64,000 bases of DNA from Streptomyces meridianus. GTDB lineage: Bacteria > Actinomycetota > Actinomycetes > Streptomycetales > Streptomycetaceae. The number at the start of each line of letters is the position of its first letter. Within the stretch, counting starts at the first letter, position 1. Made by a program: the position numbers and the translations under genes. Below are positions 1 through 11,745 of the stretch, piece by piece. The notes beneath the pieces were generated by a model. The model did not search any database, was not told the origin of the DNA, and was given only the letters and a program-made list of their open reading frames with translations. The stretch lies in the NCBI RefSeq assembly GCF_023703325.1, contig NZ_JAMQGM010000014.1, forward strand, positions 1 to 64,000, written 5' to 3'.

Positions 1-152
1 AACCGAAACGGCGAGGCTAGAGTTGACTTAAGAGCGACCAGCTACTAACCCCCGAACGGGGACGATCTGCTCGGGACCTGCGGACGGCGGCCGCGGGGTC
101 CTGGCTCCCGGTACCCCGACGACCTGCCCGGGCCAGTTTCCGCCGTCCTGCG

Positions 153-1166
153 ATGGCCGACGGGGGCATTCCCAGCCGTGGTCCCGGGACCTACGGTTGC
201 TGCGTGGACAAGATTGACAACTTTTCCGGTGCCGTCCTGGTGACTCGCGAGGAATCCGTTGTGTTCCGGGCTTCCGGCGGTTTCTCGGACATCGGGGCCG
301 GGGTGGAGTGCACGACGGACACGCCCTTACAGATCGCCTCCGTCAGCAAGCAGTTCACGGCCGCCGCGGCAATGCTCCTGGTGGAGGCGAGAGAGGTCTC
401 ACTCAGCACCCCGATCGGCCATTGGCTGGCCGACTGCCCCGAACACTGGGGCGCGTTGACGCTGCACCACCTGCTGTCGCACACATCGGGCCTGGGGCAC
501 TGGCAGGAACTTCCCGGATTCGACATCACCCGTCCCGGTGACGCCGGCACATTCCTCGAACGGTTCTCGGAGGTGCCGCTGCGCACCCCACCCGGCAGGA
601 CGTGGCGCTACAGCTCGCCGGGGTACCTCCTGGCTGCCCGGGTCGTCGAGCGCGTGAGCGGGCAGGCGTACGCAGAATTCCTCACCGAGCGGGTCCTGCG
701 GCCGCTCGGCATGACGTCGACGTGCGCCGGCGAGGCTCCGGCGACGGCGTCGCACGGCCATCGCGGGCAACAGCGCGTGGACAACCCGGAGTTCGCGGCC
801 ACGCCCGGCACCGGCGACCTCTGGTCGACCGTCCACGACCTGACCCGGTACACGGCCGCGTTCAATGCCGGCGAGGTCCTCACGCTGCCCTCGCGCGCGA
901 CGATGGTGACACCGAACGCGTCCATGGCCGGCGCCTGGGGCACCGACGGGCCGGCCGTCGCCGACACCTACGGCTACGGCTACGCGCTGGGCACCCTGTG
1001 CGGTCACGTGGCTCGCTTCCACACCGGCGACAACCCCGGCTACCAGTCCTTCCTCGCATGGCTGCCCGCCTTCGACGTGACCGTCGCGATCCTCTGCAAC
1101 GACGAGGAGTCCGACATCGACGGCCTGCTTCGGCAGATCGTGCCGGCCGCCGTCGGGCCCGCGTGA
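153..1166 (+). CDS. Serine hydrolase, beta-lactamase/class C family
   Basis: This is a 337-aa protein of the serine beta-lactamase/D,D-peptidase-like fold. The catalytic SxxK motif reads SVSK (residues 63-66). A YSS triad near residue 152 takes the place of the usual YxN, and an HTG near residue 290 matches the KTG/HxG box. No signal peptide or membrane helix is visible, so it is probably cytoplasmic and an esterase or peptidase of unknown substrate rather than a true beta-lactamase. The start is uncertain. An in-frame GTG at 204 sits just before the conserved IDNFSGAVLV segment and would give 320 aa, and neither start has a clear ribosome site. The gene stands alone and converges on the nitroreductase gene, with a shared hairpin between them. 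Confidence 0.85.
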   Translation: MADGGIPSRGPGTYGCCVDKIDNFSGAVLVTREESVVFRASGGFSDIGAGVECTTDTPLQIASVSKQFTAAAAMLLVEAREVSLSTPIGHWLADCPEHWGALTLHHLLSHTSGLGHWQELPGFDITRPGDAGTFLERFSEVPLRTPPGRTWRYSSPGYLLAARVVERVSGQAYAEFLTERVLRPLGMTSTCAGEAPATASHGHRGQQRVDNPEFAATPGTGDLWSTVHDLTRYTAAFNAGEVLTLPSRATMVTPNASMAGAWGTDGPAVADTYGYGYALGTLCGHVARFHTGDNPGYQSFLAWLPAFDVTVAILCNDEESDIDGLLRQIVPAAVGPA

Positions 1167-1202
1167 GCCCCGACGTCCGGGTCCCGTCGGGCCCCGGGCT
1201 CA
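1164..1202. terminator. Bidirectional hairpin between convergent genes
   Basis: TGAGCCC and GGGCTCA form an outer stem that contains the stop codons of both convergent genes. An inner CCCGACG/CGTCGGG stem lies inside it. This looks like a shared GC-rich terminator without a U tract, as is usual in Streptomyces. Confidence 0.55.
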
Positions 1203-1637
1203 GACCCGGCGCAGTCGCACCACCGGAATGTCCCGGGAGGTCCCCCGCTGGTAGTCGGCGTACGGCGGGAACACCTCGACGAGGTGCGGCCACACCCGCT
1301 GCTTCTCCTCGTGGCCGAGCGTCTCGGCCCGCGCGTCGAACCGCTCGGTGAGCACCCGGAGCCGTACCCGCGGGTCGCTCTCCAGGTTCAGGTACCAGAG
1401 GGGGTGGTTGTCGGCGCCGCCGTTGGAGGCCACGACCAGGTAGTCCTCGCCGTCCCGGCCGAAGATCAGCACGGTCCGGCGCCAGTCACCGGTGCGCCGT
1501 CCCCGGTAGTCCATGAGCAGGCACGGGGCGCCCCGCATCGTGGTGCCCTCGGTACCGCCGGACTCCTCGTACAGTTCGGCCTGCCGGGCCACCCAGTCCG
1601 CGGGGCTCTGCTGGACCGATTGCCGACGCTCCGTCAT
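1200..1637 (-). CDS. F420-type nitroreductase (deazaflavin-dependent, DDN-like)
   Basis: The 145-aa product resembles deazaflavin (F420)-dependent nitroreductase-family proteins of actinobacteria. The region GAPCLLMDYRGRRTG, followed by VVASNGGADNHPLWYLNLE, is the typical signature of that split beta-barrel fold, in which the SNGG and HPLWYLNL segments line the F420 site. The start at 1637 is set by a strong GGAGGAAACGAC ribosome site directly upstream; a longer open frame reaching 1889 has no coding character before this Met. The physiological substrate cannot be read from the sequence. In vivo it may reduce quinones or detoxify electrophiles. It is a single gene that converges on the serine hydrolase. 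Confidence 0.82.
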   Translation of the reverse strand: MTERRQSVQQSPADWVARQAELYEESGGTEGTTMRGAPCLLMDYRGRRTGDWRRTVLIFGRDGEDYLVVASNGGADNHPLWYLNLESDPRVRLRVLTERFDARAETLGHEEKQRVWPHLVEVFPPYADYQRGTSRDIPVVRLRRV

Positions 1638-1873
1638 GTCGTTTCCTCCGCGTGTGCAGTACCGGCTGTCCGTACCGGCCGGGCTCGGGACCTCCGGCCG
1701 GTCCCCAGGCTCACACACCGCCGCCGTCCGTCCGTCCGTGTGTTCCCGGACCGCGTGGCGCGTGCGCCGCGCGGTAGCGCCGTGTCCTGCGGTTTCCGTC
1801 TCCCGTGGCCGGGAAAACGCTGATGGGACCCGCGCCGCGTGGTCCGTCGGTACCGGGAAGGGGTGGGCGGGCC

Positions 1874-2707
1874 ATGGACGCATCGGCAATGGTCCAGCAG
1901 GGCATGCGGACAGCGGTCAGAGGGGCGAACCACCCGGTGGTCGAGGCCGCGGCCCGCTGGGGGCTGGCCGCCCGCGGGTTGATCTACCTGCTCGTCGGCG
2001 TCCTCGCGCTCGGGATCTCCTTCGGCGAGGGCAGCGAGCAGGCGGACCGGGGCGGAGTGCTGCAGGAGCTCGCGCAGCAGCCGCTGGGCGAGGCACTGGT
2101 GTGGGCGGTCGGCGTCGGGCTGGCCGGGATGGCGCTGTGGCGGCTCTCCGAGGTCCTGGTGGGATCGGCGGGACCGGACGGACGCAAACCGACGAAACGG
2201 CTGATGGCCGGGGCGCGGTTCGTCCTCTACTCGGTGATCTCGTTCTCGGTGCTCGCGTTCGCCGCCGGTGAGCAGGACAGCGGATCCAGCGACAAGCAGT
2301 CGAGGGGCGTGACGGCCATGGTCCTCGACCTGTTCGCGGGCCAGTGGCTCGTGGGCGCCGCCGGGCTGGCGCTGACGGGAGCCGGCGGATGGATCGCGGT
2401 GCGAGCCGTGATGCGCAAGTACCGCAAGCATCTGATGACCGGCGCGATGTCGGCGCGGACCCGCCGGATCGTCGACCTGCTCGGGGTCTGCGGGGGCGCG
2501 AGCCGCGGCATCGTCTTCGCTGCGGCGGGCGTGTACGCGGTCCGGGCGGCCGTACAACTCGACCCGGACGAGGCGAAGGGACTCGACGACACGCTGCGCG
2601 CCCTGGCCGACACGTCCGCGGGCCCGCTGCTGCTGTCCGTGGTGGCGGCCGGCCTCGGGCTGTTCGGCATCTTCTCGTTCGCCATGGCCCGGTGGCGCAG
2701 GGTCTGA
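1874..2707 (+). CDS. DUF1206 integral membrane protein
   Basis: This 277-aa protein has about six hydrophobic segments in three repeated pairs, the arrangement of DUF1206 proteins. Each repeat begins with a small helix ending in ARG or SRG, followed by two membrane spans, as in AARGLIYLLVGVLAL and ASRGIVFAAAGVYAV. The function is unknown; the protein probably sits in the cytoplasmic membrane. I chose the ATG at 1874 (MDASAMVQQG) because a purine-rich stretch precedes it and the upstream in-frame codons from 1805 have no conserved character. It ends 14 bp before the convergent xdhC-type gene. Confidence 0.8.
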   Translation: MDASAMVQQGMRTAVRGANHPVVEAAARWGLAARGLIYLLVGVLALGISFGEGSEQADRGGVLQELAQQPLGEALVWAVGVGLAGMALWRLSEVLVGSAGPDGRKPTKRLMAGARFVLYSVISFSVLAFAAGEQDSGSSDKQSRGVTAMVLDLFAGQWLVGAAGLALTGAGGWIAVRAVMRKYRKHLMTGAMSARTRRIVDLLGVCGGASRGIVFAAAGVYAVRAAVQLDPDEAKGLDDTLRALADTSAGPLLLSVVAAGLGLFGIFSFAMARWRRV

Positions 2708-2721
2708 AGACGTTGCGTGTC

Positions 2722-3882
2722 TCAGGCGACCGGCCCCAGGGGCCCGGCCACCGGGCTGTCGTGGTGGATCGGGGTGTGGGCGCCGAGCAGCGGCAGACCG
2801 GAGCCGCCCCGCCGGCTCGCGACGATCTCCGCGGCGATCGACACGGCCGTCTCCTCGGGGGTGCGGGCACCGAGGTCCAGGCCTATCGGTGAACGCAGGC
2901 GTGCCAGCTCGTGGTCGCCCAGGCCCGCCTCCCGCAGCCGCTCCAGCCGCTCGAGGTGCGTGCGCCGCGACCCCATGGCTCCGACGTAGGCAACGGGCAG
3001 CCGCAGGGCGCGCTCGAGCAGCGGCACGTCGAACTTGGCGTCGTGGGTCAGCACGCACAGGACCGTGCGACTGTCGAAGCACTGCGACTCCAGGTAGCGG
3101 TGCGGCCAGTCGACGACGACCTCGTCGGCCTCCGGGAAGCGCCGGGCGGTGGCGAAGACCGGGCGCGCGTCGCACACGGTCACGTGGTGGCCGAGGAACT
3201 TGCCGACCCGCACCAGTGCCGCGGCGAAGTCGATCGCCCCGAAGACCACCATCCGGGGCGGTGGCACGCGTGCCTCGACGAGCAGGTCCACTGGCTCACC
3301 GCAGCGGCTGCCCTCCGCCCCGATCCCGACCGTCGCGGTGCGCCCGGCGTCGAGCAGGGCGCGGGCCTCTGCGGCTGCGGTGCGGTCCAGCGCCGGATCG
3401 CCGCCGAGACTTCCGGTCCAGTTGCCGTCGGACCGCACCAGCAGGGCTCCGCCGAGAAGGTCGTCGGGCCCCCGGACGATCCGCGCGAGGGCCACCGGGC
3501 GCCGGCGATCGCGGGCGACCGCTGCGAGCGCGGCTGCGATCGTCTGCGAACCGGACTCCGGGGCGCGCCCGGCGGAGACCGGGGTGACCAGAACGTCGAT
3601 GGCCCCGCCGCAGGTCAGGCCAACGGCGAAGGCGTCCTCGTCGGAGTAGCCGAAGCGTTCGCGCAGGATGTTCCCCGTGGTGAGGGCATCCCGGCACAGG
3701 TCGTACACCGCGCCCTCGACGCAGCCTCCGGAGACCGATCCGACGGCCGTTCCTTCAGTGTCGACGGCGAGCGCGGCGCCGGGCTCCCGCGGTGCGCTGC
3801 CGTCGACCGCCACCACGGTGGCGACGGCGAAGTCGCGGCCCTGCTCGCACCACCGGTCCAGTTCCTCGGCGATGTCCAGCAT
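2722..3882 (-). CDS. xdhC: XdhC/CoxI-family molybdenum cofactor chaperone
   Basis: This 386-aa protein has the two XdhC domains. An N-terminal CoxI-type region carries GSVSGGCVEGAVYDLC (near residues 55-70). A C-terminal Rossmann-like region carries VFGAIDFAAALVRVGKFLGHHVTVCDAR and YVGAMGSRRTHLERLERLRE. Family members bind the Mo cofactor, help sulfurate it and insert it into xanthine-dehydrogenase-type enzymes. The ATG at 3882 has an AGAGGTGA ribosome site. It is the last gene of the leftward xdh operon, 90 bp behind the Mo-subunit gene, which fits a maturation role for that enzyme (compare pucA in Bacillus). Confidence 0.88.
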   Translation of the reverse strand: MLDIAEELDRWCEQGRDFAVATVVAVDGSAPREPGAALAVDTEGTAVGSVSGGCVEGAVYDLCRDALTTGNILRERFGYSDEDAFAVGLTCGGAIDVLVTPVSAGRAPESGSQTIAAALAAVARDRRRPVALARIVRGPDDLLGGALLVRSDGNWTGSLGGDPALDRTAAAEARALLDAGRTATVGIGAEGSRCGEPVDLLVEARVPPPRMVVFGAIDFAAALVRVGKFLGHHVTVCDARPVFATARRFPEADEVVVDWPHRYLESQCFDSRTVLCVLTHDAKFDVPLLERALRLPVAYVGAMGSRRTHLERLERLREAGLGDHELARLRSPIGLDLGARTPEETAVSIAAEIVASRRGGSGLPLLGAHTPIHHDSPVAGPLGPVA

Positions 3883-3972
3883 CGGGTCACCTCTGCTCGT
3901 GTGGTGCGGCACGTCCGGTCGGCCCTGGCGACAGGGGCATCCTGGTGGTCCGCCCTGCCGCCCGGGCCGACC

Positions 3973-6414
<2,442 letters not shown>

Positions 6415-6417
6415 GGT

Positions 6418-7032
6418 TCAGGCCCCCTGCCCGGCCGTGGCCGCCTGGGCGCGGGCAGCCGCGAGGCGGACCGCGTCCAGGATCTTCTCGTAGCCCGTGC
6501 AGCGGCACAAATTGCCGGAGAGCGCTTCGCGGATGTCGGCATCGGACGGGTCGGCGTTGCGCTCGAGCAGTTCGTCGGCGGCGACGAGGAGACCCGGAGT
6601 GCAGAAGCCGCACTGGACGGCGCCGGCGTCGATGAACGCCTGCTGGATGGGGGCGAGCGCGACCGGCTGCCCCGGCTGTGCGGCTGGGGCGCCTTCTGCG
6701 GGCGGCGGCAGGGCCTGCCACCGGCGGGCCTCGTCGAGTCCGGTGCCGCAGGTGCCCGTGCCGCAGGCGCCCGCGGCACGCTGCTCGGCGTGAACGGCCA
6801 GGCCCTCGACGGTGACGACGTCCCGGCCCTCGGCCTGACCGGCGGCGACGAGGCAGGAACACACCGGCACCCCGTCCAGCCGGACCGTGCAGGACCCGCA
6901 CTCGCCCTGCTCGCAGGCGTTCTTCGAACCCGGCAGCCCTAGGCGCTCGCGCAGGACGTACAGCAGGCTCTCGCCCTCCCAGACGTCGTCGGCCTGCTGC
7001 GGACGGCCGTTGACGGTGAGGTTCACGCGCAT
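6418..7032 (-). CDS. Xanthine dehydrogenase-type 2Fe-2S subunit
   Basis: This 204-aa protein carries the two [2Fe-2S] clusters of a three-subunit Mo hydroxylase. A plant-type ferredoxin motif is at its N-terminus (CEQGECGSC, then VPVCSC). A helical C-terminal domain has CGFCTPG and NLCRCTGY. Between them is an insert of about 40 residues rich in Gly, Ala and Pro with CGTGTCGTG, longer than in many homologues. The ATG at 7032 overlaps the end of the FAD-subunit gene by 10 bp, so the two are translationally coupled. Its role is electron transfer from the Mo centre to FAD. Confidence 0.92.
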   Translation of the reverse strand: MRVNLTVNGRPQQADDVWEGESLLYVLRERLGLPGSKNACEQGECGSCTVRLDGVPVCSCLVAAGQAEGRDVVTVEGLAVHAEQRAAGACGTGTCGTGLDEARRWQALPPPAEGAPAAQPGQPVALAPIQQAFIDAGAVQCGFCTPGLLVAADELLERNADPSDADIREALSGNLCRCTGYEKILDAVRLAAARAQAATAGQGA

Positions 7033-7922
7033 CGGGCACTCCCGTTGTCGTCGCGGCGAACACCGCGGAATTCGTCCCAGGTCCAGCCGAGAGTCCGACG
7101 GGCCATCACCGTGACGGCGTGCCGCCGGTACTTCGCACTGCCACGGACATCGTCGATGGGGTTGCAGGCGCCGGCGGCCAGTTCGGCGAACTGCCGGGCG
7201 ACGGCGGGCGGGACGGCTCTGCCGTTCTCCCAGCACCCGCCCTCGTCGAGGGCCGCGGTGAGGAACTCCTCGGCCTCGCGGGCCCGGACGGGCGTGGGGG
7301 CGGCGGAGCCGATACCCGTCCGCACGGTGCGGGTCGCGGGGTGCAGCGCGAGACCGAAGGCGCACACCGCGATGACCATGGCGTTACGGGTGCCGACCTT
7401 GGAGAACTGCTGCGGCCCGTCGGCCTTCCTGATGTGGATCCACTTGATGAGTTCGTCCTCGGCGAGGGCGTTGCGCTTGACCCCGGTGTAGAAGTCGTCG
7501 ATCGGGATCCGGCGGCTGCCGCGTACGGACTCGACCTCGACCTCGGCGCCGGCCGCGAGCAGCGCGGGATGGGCGTCGCCGGCCGGGGATGCGGTGCCGA
7601 GGTTGCCGCCCACGCCGCCGCGGTTGCGGATCTGCGGGGATGCGACGGTGTGGGAGGCGAGAGCCAGTCCGGGGAGCTCCGCCCGCAGGTGCTCCATGAT
7701 CCTGCTGTAGGGCACAGAGGGCCCGAGCCGCACGGTGTCCTCGCCGACCTCCCACTCGCCCAGCTCGACGATGCGGTTCAGGTCCATCAGGTACTCGGGC
7801 CGGCGGTGGTCGAAGTTGATCTCGACCATCAGGTCCGTACCACCCGCGATGGGCACGGCGGTGGGGTGCTCGGCCTTCGCGGCGAGCGCCTCCTCCCAGC
7901 CGGCGGGGCGCAGGAAGTCCAT
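7023..7922 (-). CDS. Xanthine dehydrogenase-type FAD-binding subunit
   Basis: This 299-aa protein is the FAD subunit of a xanthine-dehydrogenase-family complex (comparable to PucC). VPIAGGTDLMVEI near the N-terminus and QIRNRGGVGGNLGTASPAGD near the middle are the two FAD-binding loops. The C-terminal CO-dehydrogenase-flavoprotein domain follows. The ATG at 7922 is preceded by an AGAAGAG ribosome site. It is the first gene of the operon FAD, 2Fe-2S, Mo, XdhC and is transcribed away from the PucR-type regulator. Upstream in-frame codons up to 8564 are antisense to that regulator and are not coding. Confidence 0.9.
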   Translation of the reverse strand: MDFLRPAGWEEALAAKAEHPTAVPIAGGTDLMVEINFDHRRPEYLMDLNRIVELGEWEVGEDTVRLGPSVPYSRIMEHLRAELPGLALASHTVASPQIRNRGGVGGNLGTASPAGDAHPALLAAGAEVEVESVRGSRRIPIDDFYTGVKRNALAEDELIKWIHIRKADGPQQFSKVGTRNAMVIAVCAFGLALHPATRTVRTGIGSAAPTPVRAREAEEFLTAALDEGGCWENGRAVPPAVARQFAELAAGACNPIDDVRGSAKYRRHAVTVMARRTLGWTWDEFRGVRRDDNGSARCA

Positions 7923-8156
7923 GGCGTGTTCTCTTCTGTAGGTGTGAGAGTGCTGGCAGCTTTCATGTCCTGTACACGACGCGCCTCCAGTACACCGAAC
8001 CGTGGGCCACTCGGTGCAGTCACCGAAAGCATGAAGGGGTTGGTCGGCCGCCCGCCGCGTCTTGTAGATTCGAACGAAGACCGGGCGATCACCTCGGTGT
8101 TCCCGCCGGTGCCGGTCGGTGATCCCTTTCCCAACGACAGATCGGTGGACGATCCG
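7923..8156. promoter_or_regulatory. Divergent control region between xdh operon and PucR gene
   Basis: This 234-bp region separates the start codons of the xdh operon (leftward) and the PucR-type regulator (rightward). It is the only non-coding space between them, so both promoters should lie here. A TAGATT at 8065-8070, about 19 bp after TTGGTC at 8040, is a weak candidate promoter for the regulator. I see no convincing long palindrome for the regulator to bind. Confidence 0.5.
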
Positions 8157-9890
8157 ATGCGGCTGCGCGCACTCCTGGAGACCGGGGCCCTGGGCCTGCG
8201 GCTCCTCGGCGGAGAGAGCGAACTGGACCGCACCGTACGTGGGGTCATGACCACTGATCTGCGCGACCCGAGCCGCTATCTGTCCGGCGGGGAGCTGGTG
8301 CTCAGTGGTCTCGCCTGGCGCCGCGAGCCGGCCGACTCGGAGCGCTTCGTGCGGCTCCTGACCGAGTCCGGAGTCACCGGCCTGGCCGCCGGAGAGGCGG
8401 AGCTCGGCTGTGTGCCGGACGACCTGGTGGAGGCCTGCGCCCGGCACGGGCTTCCGCTGCTGGCGGTCAACGAGGCCGTGTCGTTCGCCGAGATCACGGA
8501 GCACGTGGTGCGCCAGGTCTCGGGTGAGCGCGCCGGCGACCTGGCGGCGGTCGTGGAGCGGCACCGCAGGCTGATGGCGCCGGGTCCCGCGGGCGGCGGA
8601 CCGGAGGTCGTCCTCGATCTGCTCGGCAGTGACCTCGACCTGAGGGCCTGGCTGCTGTCACCCACCGGCCGGCAGATCGCCGGACCCGGACTGCCGGGGT
8701 CCGGCGATCTGCCCTCCGCTGTACGTGCCGCTCTGGCGGGGGAACATCTCGCGGCCGCGCGCGAGGGCCGGCCGGGACCGCACCGGACCGTGGTGCGCGA
8801 CACCGTGCACTCGCTCTTCCCGATCCGGCGCGGGGGCGACGTACCGGGCGAGGACACCCGCAGCCCGTCACTGTCCGACTGGGTGCTGGCCGTCGAGGCG
8901 GATGCCGGTGACTGGCCCGCCGAACGGCTCGACCTGCTGCACGGGGTCACCCAGCTGATCGCCGTCGAGCGGGACCGCCGGGACACCGGCCGGACGGTGC
9001 GGCGGGGCCTTGCCCACGAGGTGTTCGAACTGGTCCAGGCGGGCGCTCCCGCGGCCGAGCTGGAGGCCCGGCTGCGGGTGGCCGCCCCCGTCCTGCTGCC
9101 GGGGACGGTCGGTGCACCGTCCTGGCAGATCGTGGTGGCCCGCATCGGATGGCAGGACGACCGGCACGGCGACGGCCCGCTCGCGCAGGCGCTGCTGGAG
9201 GAGATCCTGGTGGACGCCGGACCGGGCGGCCCGGGGACCGCAGGGCCTACGGACCCGGCGGCGGTGACCCACCACCACGGGGAGGCGGTGGCCCTGGTCC
9301 CGTTGCCCGCCCGGACTCCGGACTCCGCGACGGAAGGCCGGGACGCCACGGCCGGAACGACGGCTGCCGACGCCGGCACCGGGCTGCGGGCCGGGGAACT
9401 GCGGGCCGACGACCTGCTCGCCGGCTGCAACCGGGCCCTGAGCCGTGGGCTGGGCGAGGACGGACGGCTGACCCTCGGCGTCAGCGCCGCCGTCCACTCC
9501 GCCGAGGGGCTGCGCGGGGCTCTCGAGGAGGCCCGCCACGCCCGGCGGGTGGCCGCCGCACGCCCCGAACGGGTCTGCGCTGCGGGCCACCAGGAGCTCG
9601 CCTCCCACGTGCTGCTGCTCCCGTTCGTCCCCGACGACGTCCGCCGGGCGTTCACCGCCCGGCTCCTCGACCCGCTCCGGGACTACGACCGGCGGCACCG
9701 CGCCGGGCTCGTCGCGACCCTGGAGGCGTTCCTCGACTGCGACGGCTCCTGGACCCGGTGCGCCGCCCGGCTGCACCTGCACGTCAACACCCTGCGCTAC
9801 CGGGTCGGCCGCATCGAGCAGCTGACCGGCCGTGACCTGTCGCGGCTCGAGGACAAGGTGGACTTCTTCCTCGCCCTGCGCATGGGCTGA
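8157..9890 (+). CDS. PucR-family transcriptional regulator
   Basis: This 577-aa protein has the PucR architecture. An N-terminal purine-catabolism regulator domain (about residues 1-125) includes DLRDPSRYLSGGELVLSG and the EITEHV end. A central variable sensor/GGDEF-like region follows. A C-terminal PucR helix-turn-helix is clear from CSWTRCAARLHLHVNTLRYR-like residues followed by RIEQLTGRDL. The family commonly activates purine-catabolic genes. Its position divergent from the xdh operon makes that operon the probable target. The ATG at 8157 begins exactly at the domain's typical MRLRALLE start; the longer open frame back to 7119 runs antisense through the FAD-subunit gene. Confidence 0.88.
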   Translation: MRLRALLETGALGLRLLGGESELDRTVRGVMTTDLRDPSRYLSGGELVLSGLAWRREPADSERFVRLLTESGVTGLAAGEAELGCVPDDLVEACARHGLPLLAVNEAVSFAEITEHVVRQVSGERAGDLAAVVERHRRLMAPGPAGGGPEVVLDLLGSDLDLRAWLLSPTGRQIAGPGLPGSGDLPSAVRAALAGEHLAAAREGRPGPHRTVVRDTVHSLFPIRRGGDVPGEDTRSPSLSDWVLAVEADAGDWPAERLDLLHGVTQLIAVERDRRDTGRTVRRGLAHEVFELVQAGAPAAELEARLRVAAPVLLPGTVGAPSWQIVVARIGWQDDRHGDGPLAQALLEEILVDAGPGGPGTAGPTDPAAVTHHHGEAVALVPLPARTPDSATEGRDATAGTTAADAGTGLRAGELRADDLLAGCNRALSRGLGEDGRLTLGVSAAVHSAEGLRGALEEARHARRVAAARPERVCAAGHQELASHVLLLPFVPDDVRRAFTARLLDPLRDYDRRHRAGLVATLEAFLDCDGSWTRCAARLHLHVNTLRYRVGRIEQLTGRDLSRLEDKVDFFLALRMG

Positions 9891-10027
9891 GCCACCCGAT
9901 GGCGTGAACCCGGCGCTACGCCCGGCCAGTTTGTGAATTCATTCACTCAGACCCTTGGCCGCACAGCACAATTCGTGTTGAGATTCGGCAACGGCTTCCG
10001 GCTCGATGGCGCGCTCGGGGAGGAAAT

Positions 10028-10831
10028 GTGGCGGACACCGCCATGTCAGGTTCTGGTTCGGCGGGTTCCGGCACGGGTCGGAGGAGTGATCCGCTGCAGG
10101 ATGCGGTCTGGCGGTTGCGCTCGCGCGGCTGCTGGTCCGACGCGGCCGCCCTGCTCGACCCGTCCGCCGCAACCGAGCCGGCAGCCGCGCTGCAGCGGAC
10201 CGCGGTGCTGATCGAGGCGTGCCTGTTCACCGGTTCCGGCTGGGCAGCCGCAGAAACCGCGCTGCGCGCCGCCGAGGCCCTGGTGCGCACCGACGACGAA
10301 CGCGGCGCCGCCGCCTGCGAACGCGGTCATCTCGCCTATGCGTCGACCCTGTTCGGCGTTCGGGACCGGGCCGACGAGGCCCGTTCCGCCCTCGGCCGCG
10401 CCGCGGCACTCTTGCCGCCGGGATCCGCCCACCGTCCGGTCCTGGACTTCCGCCGCGGACTGCTCGCGCAGCACGTGGCCCACGACCCGGCCGGCGCTCA
10501 GGCCGCCTTCACCCGGGCCCACGCGGGCGCGACGGCACACGGCAACGATCTGCTGCGGTCCTTCACCTGGCGGCATCTCGCGGCCATGGCCGAGGAGGAC
10601 GGCGACCTCGCCGAGGCACGGCGGGGCTTCGCCGAGTCGCTGCGCATCCGGGAGGAGCTGGGCTACCTCATCGGTGTGGCCCCGGCCCTGACCGCACTGG
10701 CCGCCGTGGAGTCGGAACCGGAGGCGACACGGCTGCGGGCCGAGGCACACCGCCTCGTCCGCCTGCTCGGAGTGCCGGCCTGGCTGGCCGACCAGCTGAA
10801 ACCGGCGGATCCCGCCGAGCAGGCGGGCTGA
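10028..10831 (+). CDS. TPR-like helical repeat protein
   Basis: This 267-aa soluble protein is rich in Ala and Arg. It has repeated helical hairpins resembling tetratricopeptide repeats, for example around AAETALRAAEALV, ARSALGRAAALL and EARRGFAESLRIREELG. No enzyme motif is visible. Such repeats usually mediate protein contacts. The GTG at 10028 has an excellent GGGAGGAAAT ribosome site. It is a single gene that converges on a decayed methyltransferase. I do not recognise a named family. Confidence 0.72.
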   Translation: MADTAMSGSGSAGSGTGRRSDPLQDAVWRLRSRGCWSDAAALLDPSAATEPAAALQRTAVLIEACLFTGSGWAAAETALRAAEALVRTDDERGAAACERGHLAYASTLFGVRDRADEARSALGRAAALLPPGSAHRPVLDFRRGLLAQHVAHDPAGAQAAFTRAHAGATAHGNDLLRSFTWRHLAAMAEEDGDLAEARRGFAESLRIREELGYLIGVAPALTALAAVESEPEATRLRAEAHRLVRLLGVPAWLADQLKPADPAEQAG

Positions 10832-10894
10832 GCAGGGAGGCGCGCCGGGCGGGGCCGTCCGCACTGCCCGGCCGCGGAACGCGGTTCGAATGCG

Positions 10895-11711
10895 TCACGC
10901 CGGCCGTCGGCCCCACGCGGTGATCATGCCCGGGGACATCCCGGCGAAGGACCGGGAGCCGAGCGCCCGCACCGCCGCGTCGATGCCCTCGTCCGTGACC
11001 AGGCCGGTGGCCGGCATGGACGGCCGGATCCGCGCCCAGGTGTCCGGCCAGAACCGGGCGATGGGCTCGTCCGCCGTCAGCGGCGGGACGTGGACCTCGG
11101 CCCCGATGTCCGTCAGCCCCGCGGCGTGCAGAAGCCCCGGGGACTCCGGCACCCAGCGGTTGTCCGTGCCGATGGTGCCGCGCAGGGCCTGCCACATGGC
11201 GAGCATGGCGGAGCGGTCGTCCGAGTCGGGCGCGTCTTCGGTGGTGAGGTCGATCGCGTCGCTCAGCACCAGTACTCCGCCCGGGGCCACGGCCGCGGCG
11301 AGCCGCCGCATCACCTCGGCGCGGCCCCGCAGGTGCATGAGCAGGAAACGGGCGTGCACCAGGTCGAAGCGCCCGGAAGCGAAGGCGGGTGAGGAAACGT
11401 CGCCTTCAAGGACGGTCAGCCGCGGCCCGGCCGCCCCGGCGAGGAACCCGGTGCCGCGGTCCACGGCGACGACCTGGCCCCGATCTCCTCGGCGAGCCGG
11501 CGGGCGATCGTGCCGGTGCCGGCCCCGACATCCAGGCGCCGCAGGCCGGGAGCGGCCCGAGTGCCGGCAGGCGTGCGCGGGTGACCGGGTCCTAGGTCAG
11601 GGCTCCGTGGTCGATCTGTCGCGCCTCCCCCGCGGCTCCGGACTCGAAGGCGTCCTCACCGTAGTGTCCGCCCGGCCGGGTCGAGCCGGGTGCCGAAGGT
11701 GCTGCGGCCAT
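10895..11711 (-). pseudogene. Decayed SAM-dependent methyltransferase
   Basis: The original start is probably the ATG at 11711 (MAAAPSAPGS, with a GGGAGG site upstream). The frame then meets a TAG at 11592-11594, in the sequence ALT-stop-DPVTRARL where homologues have a residue such as Tyr. One base is missing near 11547-11550, before LRRLDVGAGTGTIARRLAEE (the SAM-binding motif I). A second is missing near 11476-11481, before VVAVDRGTGFLAG. Only the 189-aa C-terminal part (10895-11464) remains as one open frame. All the expected blocks of a class I methyltransferase survive in order but in three frames. Both shifts lie in G/C runs, so sequencing error is possible for those, but not easily for the stop. 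Confidence 0.78.
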
Positions 11712-11745
11712 GGCGGCCTCCCGTCCCGTGGCCGGTCCGTCCCTC

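Noticed and set aside
49..61. CCCCC-GAAC-GGGG hairpin near the left edge
   Set aside because: The stem is only four to five pairs and no upstream gene end is visible in the window, so calling it a terminator is not supported.
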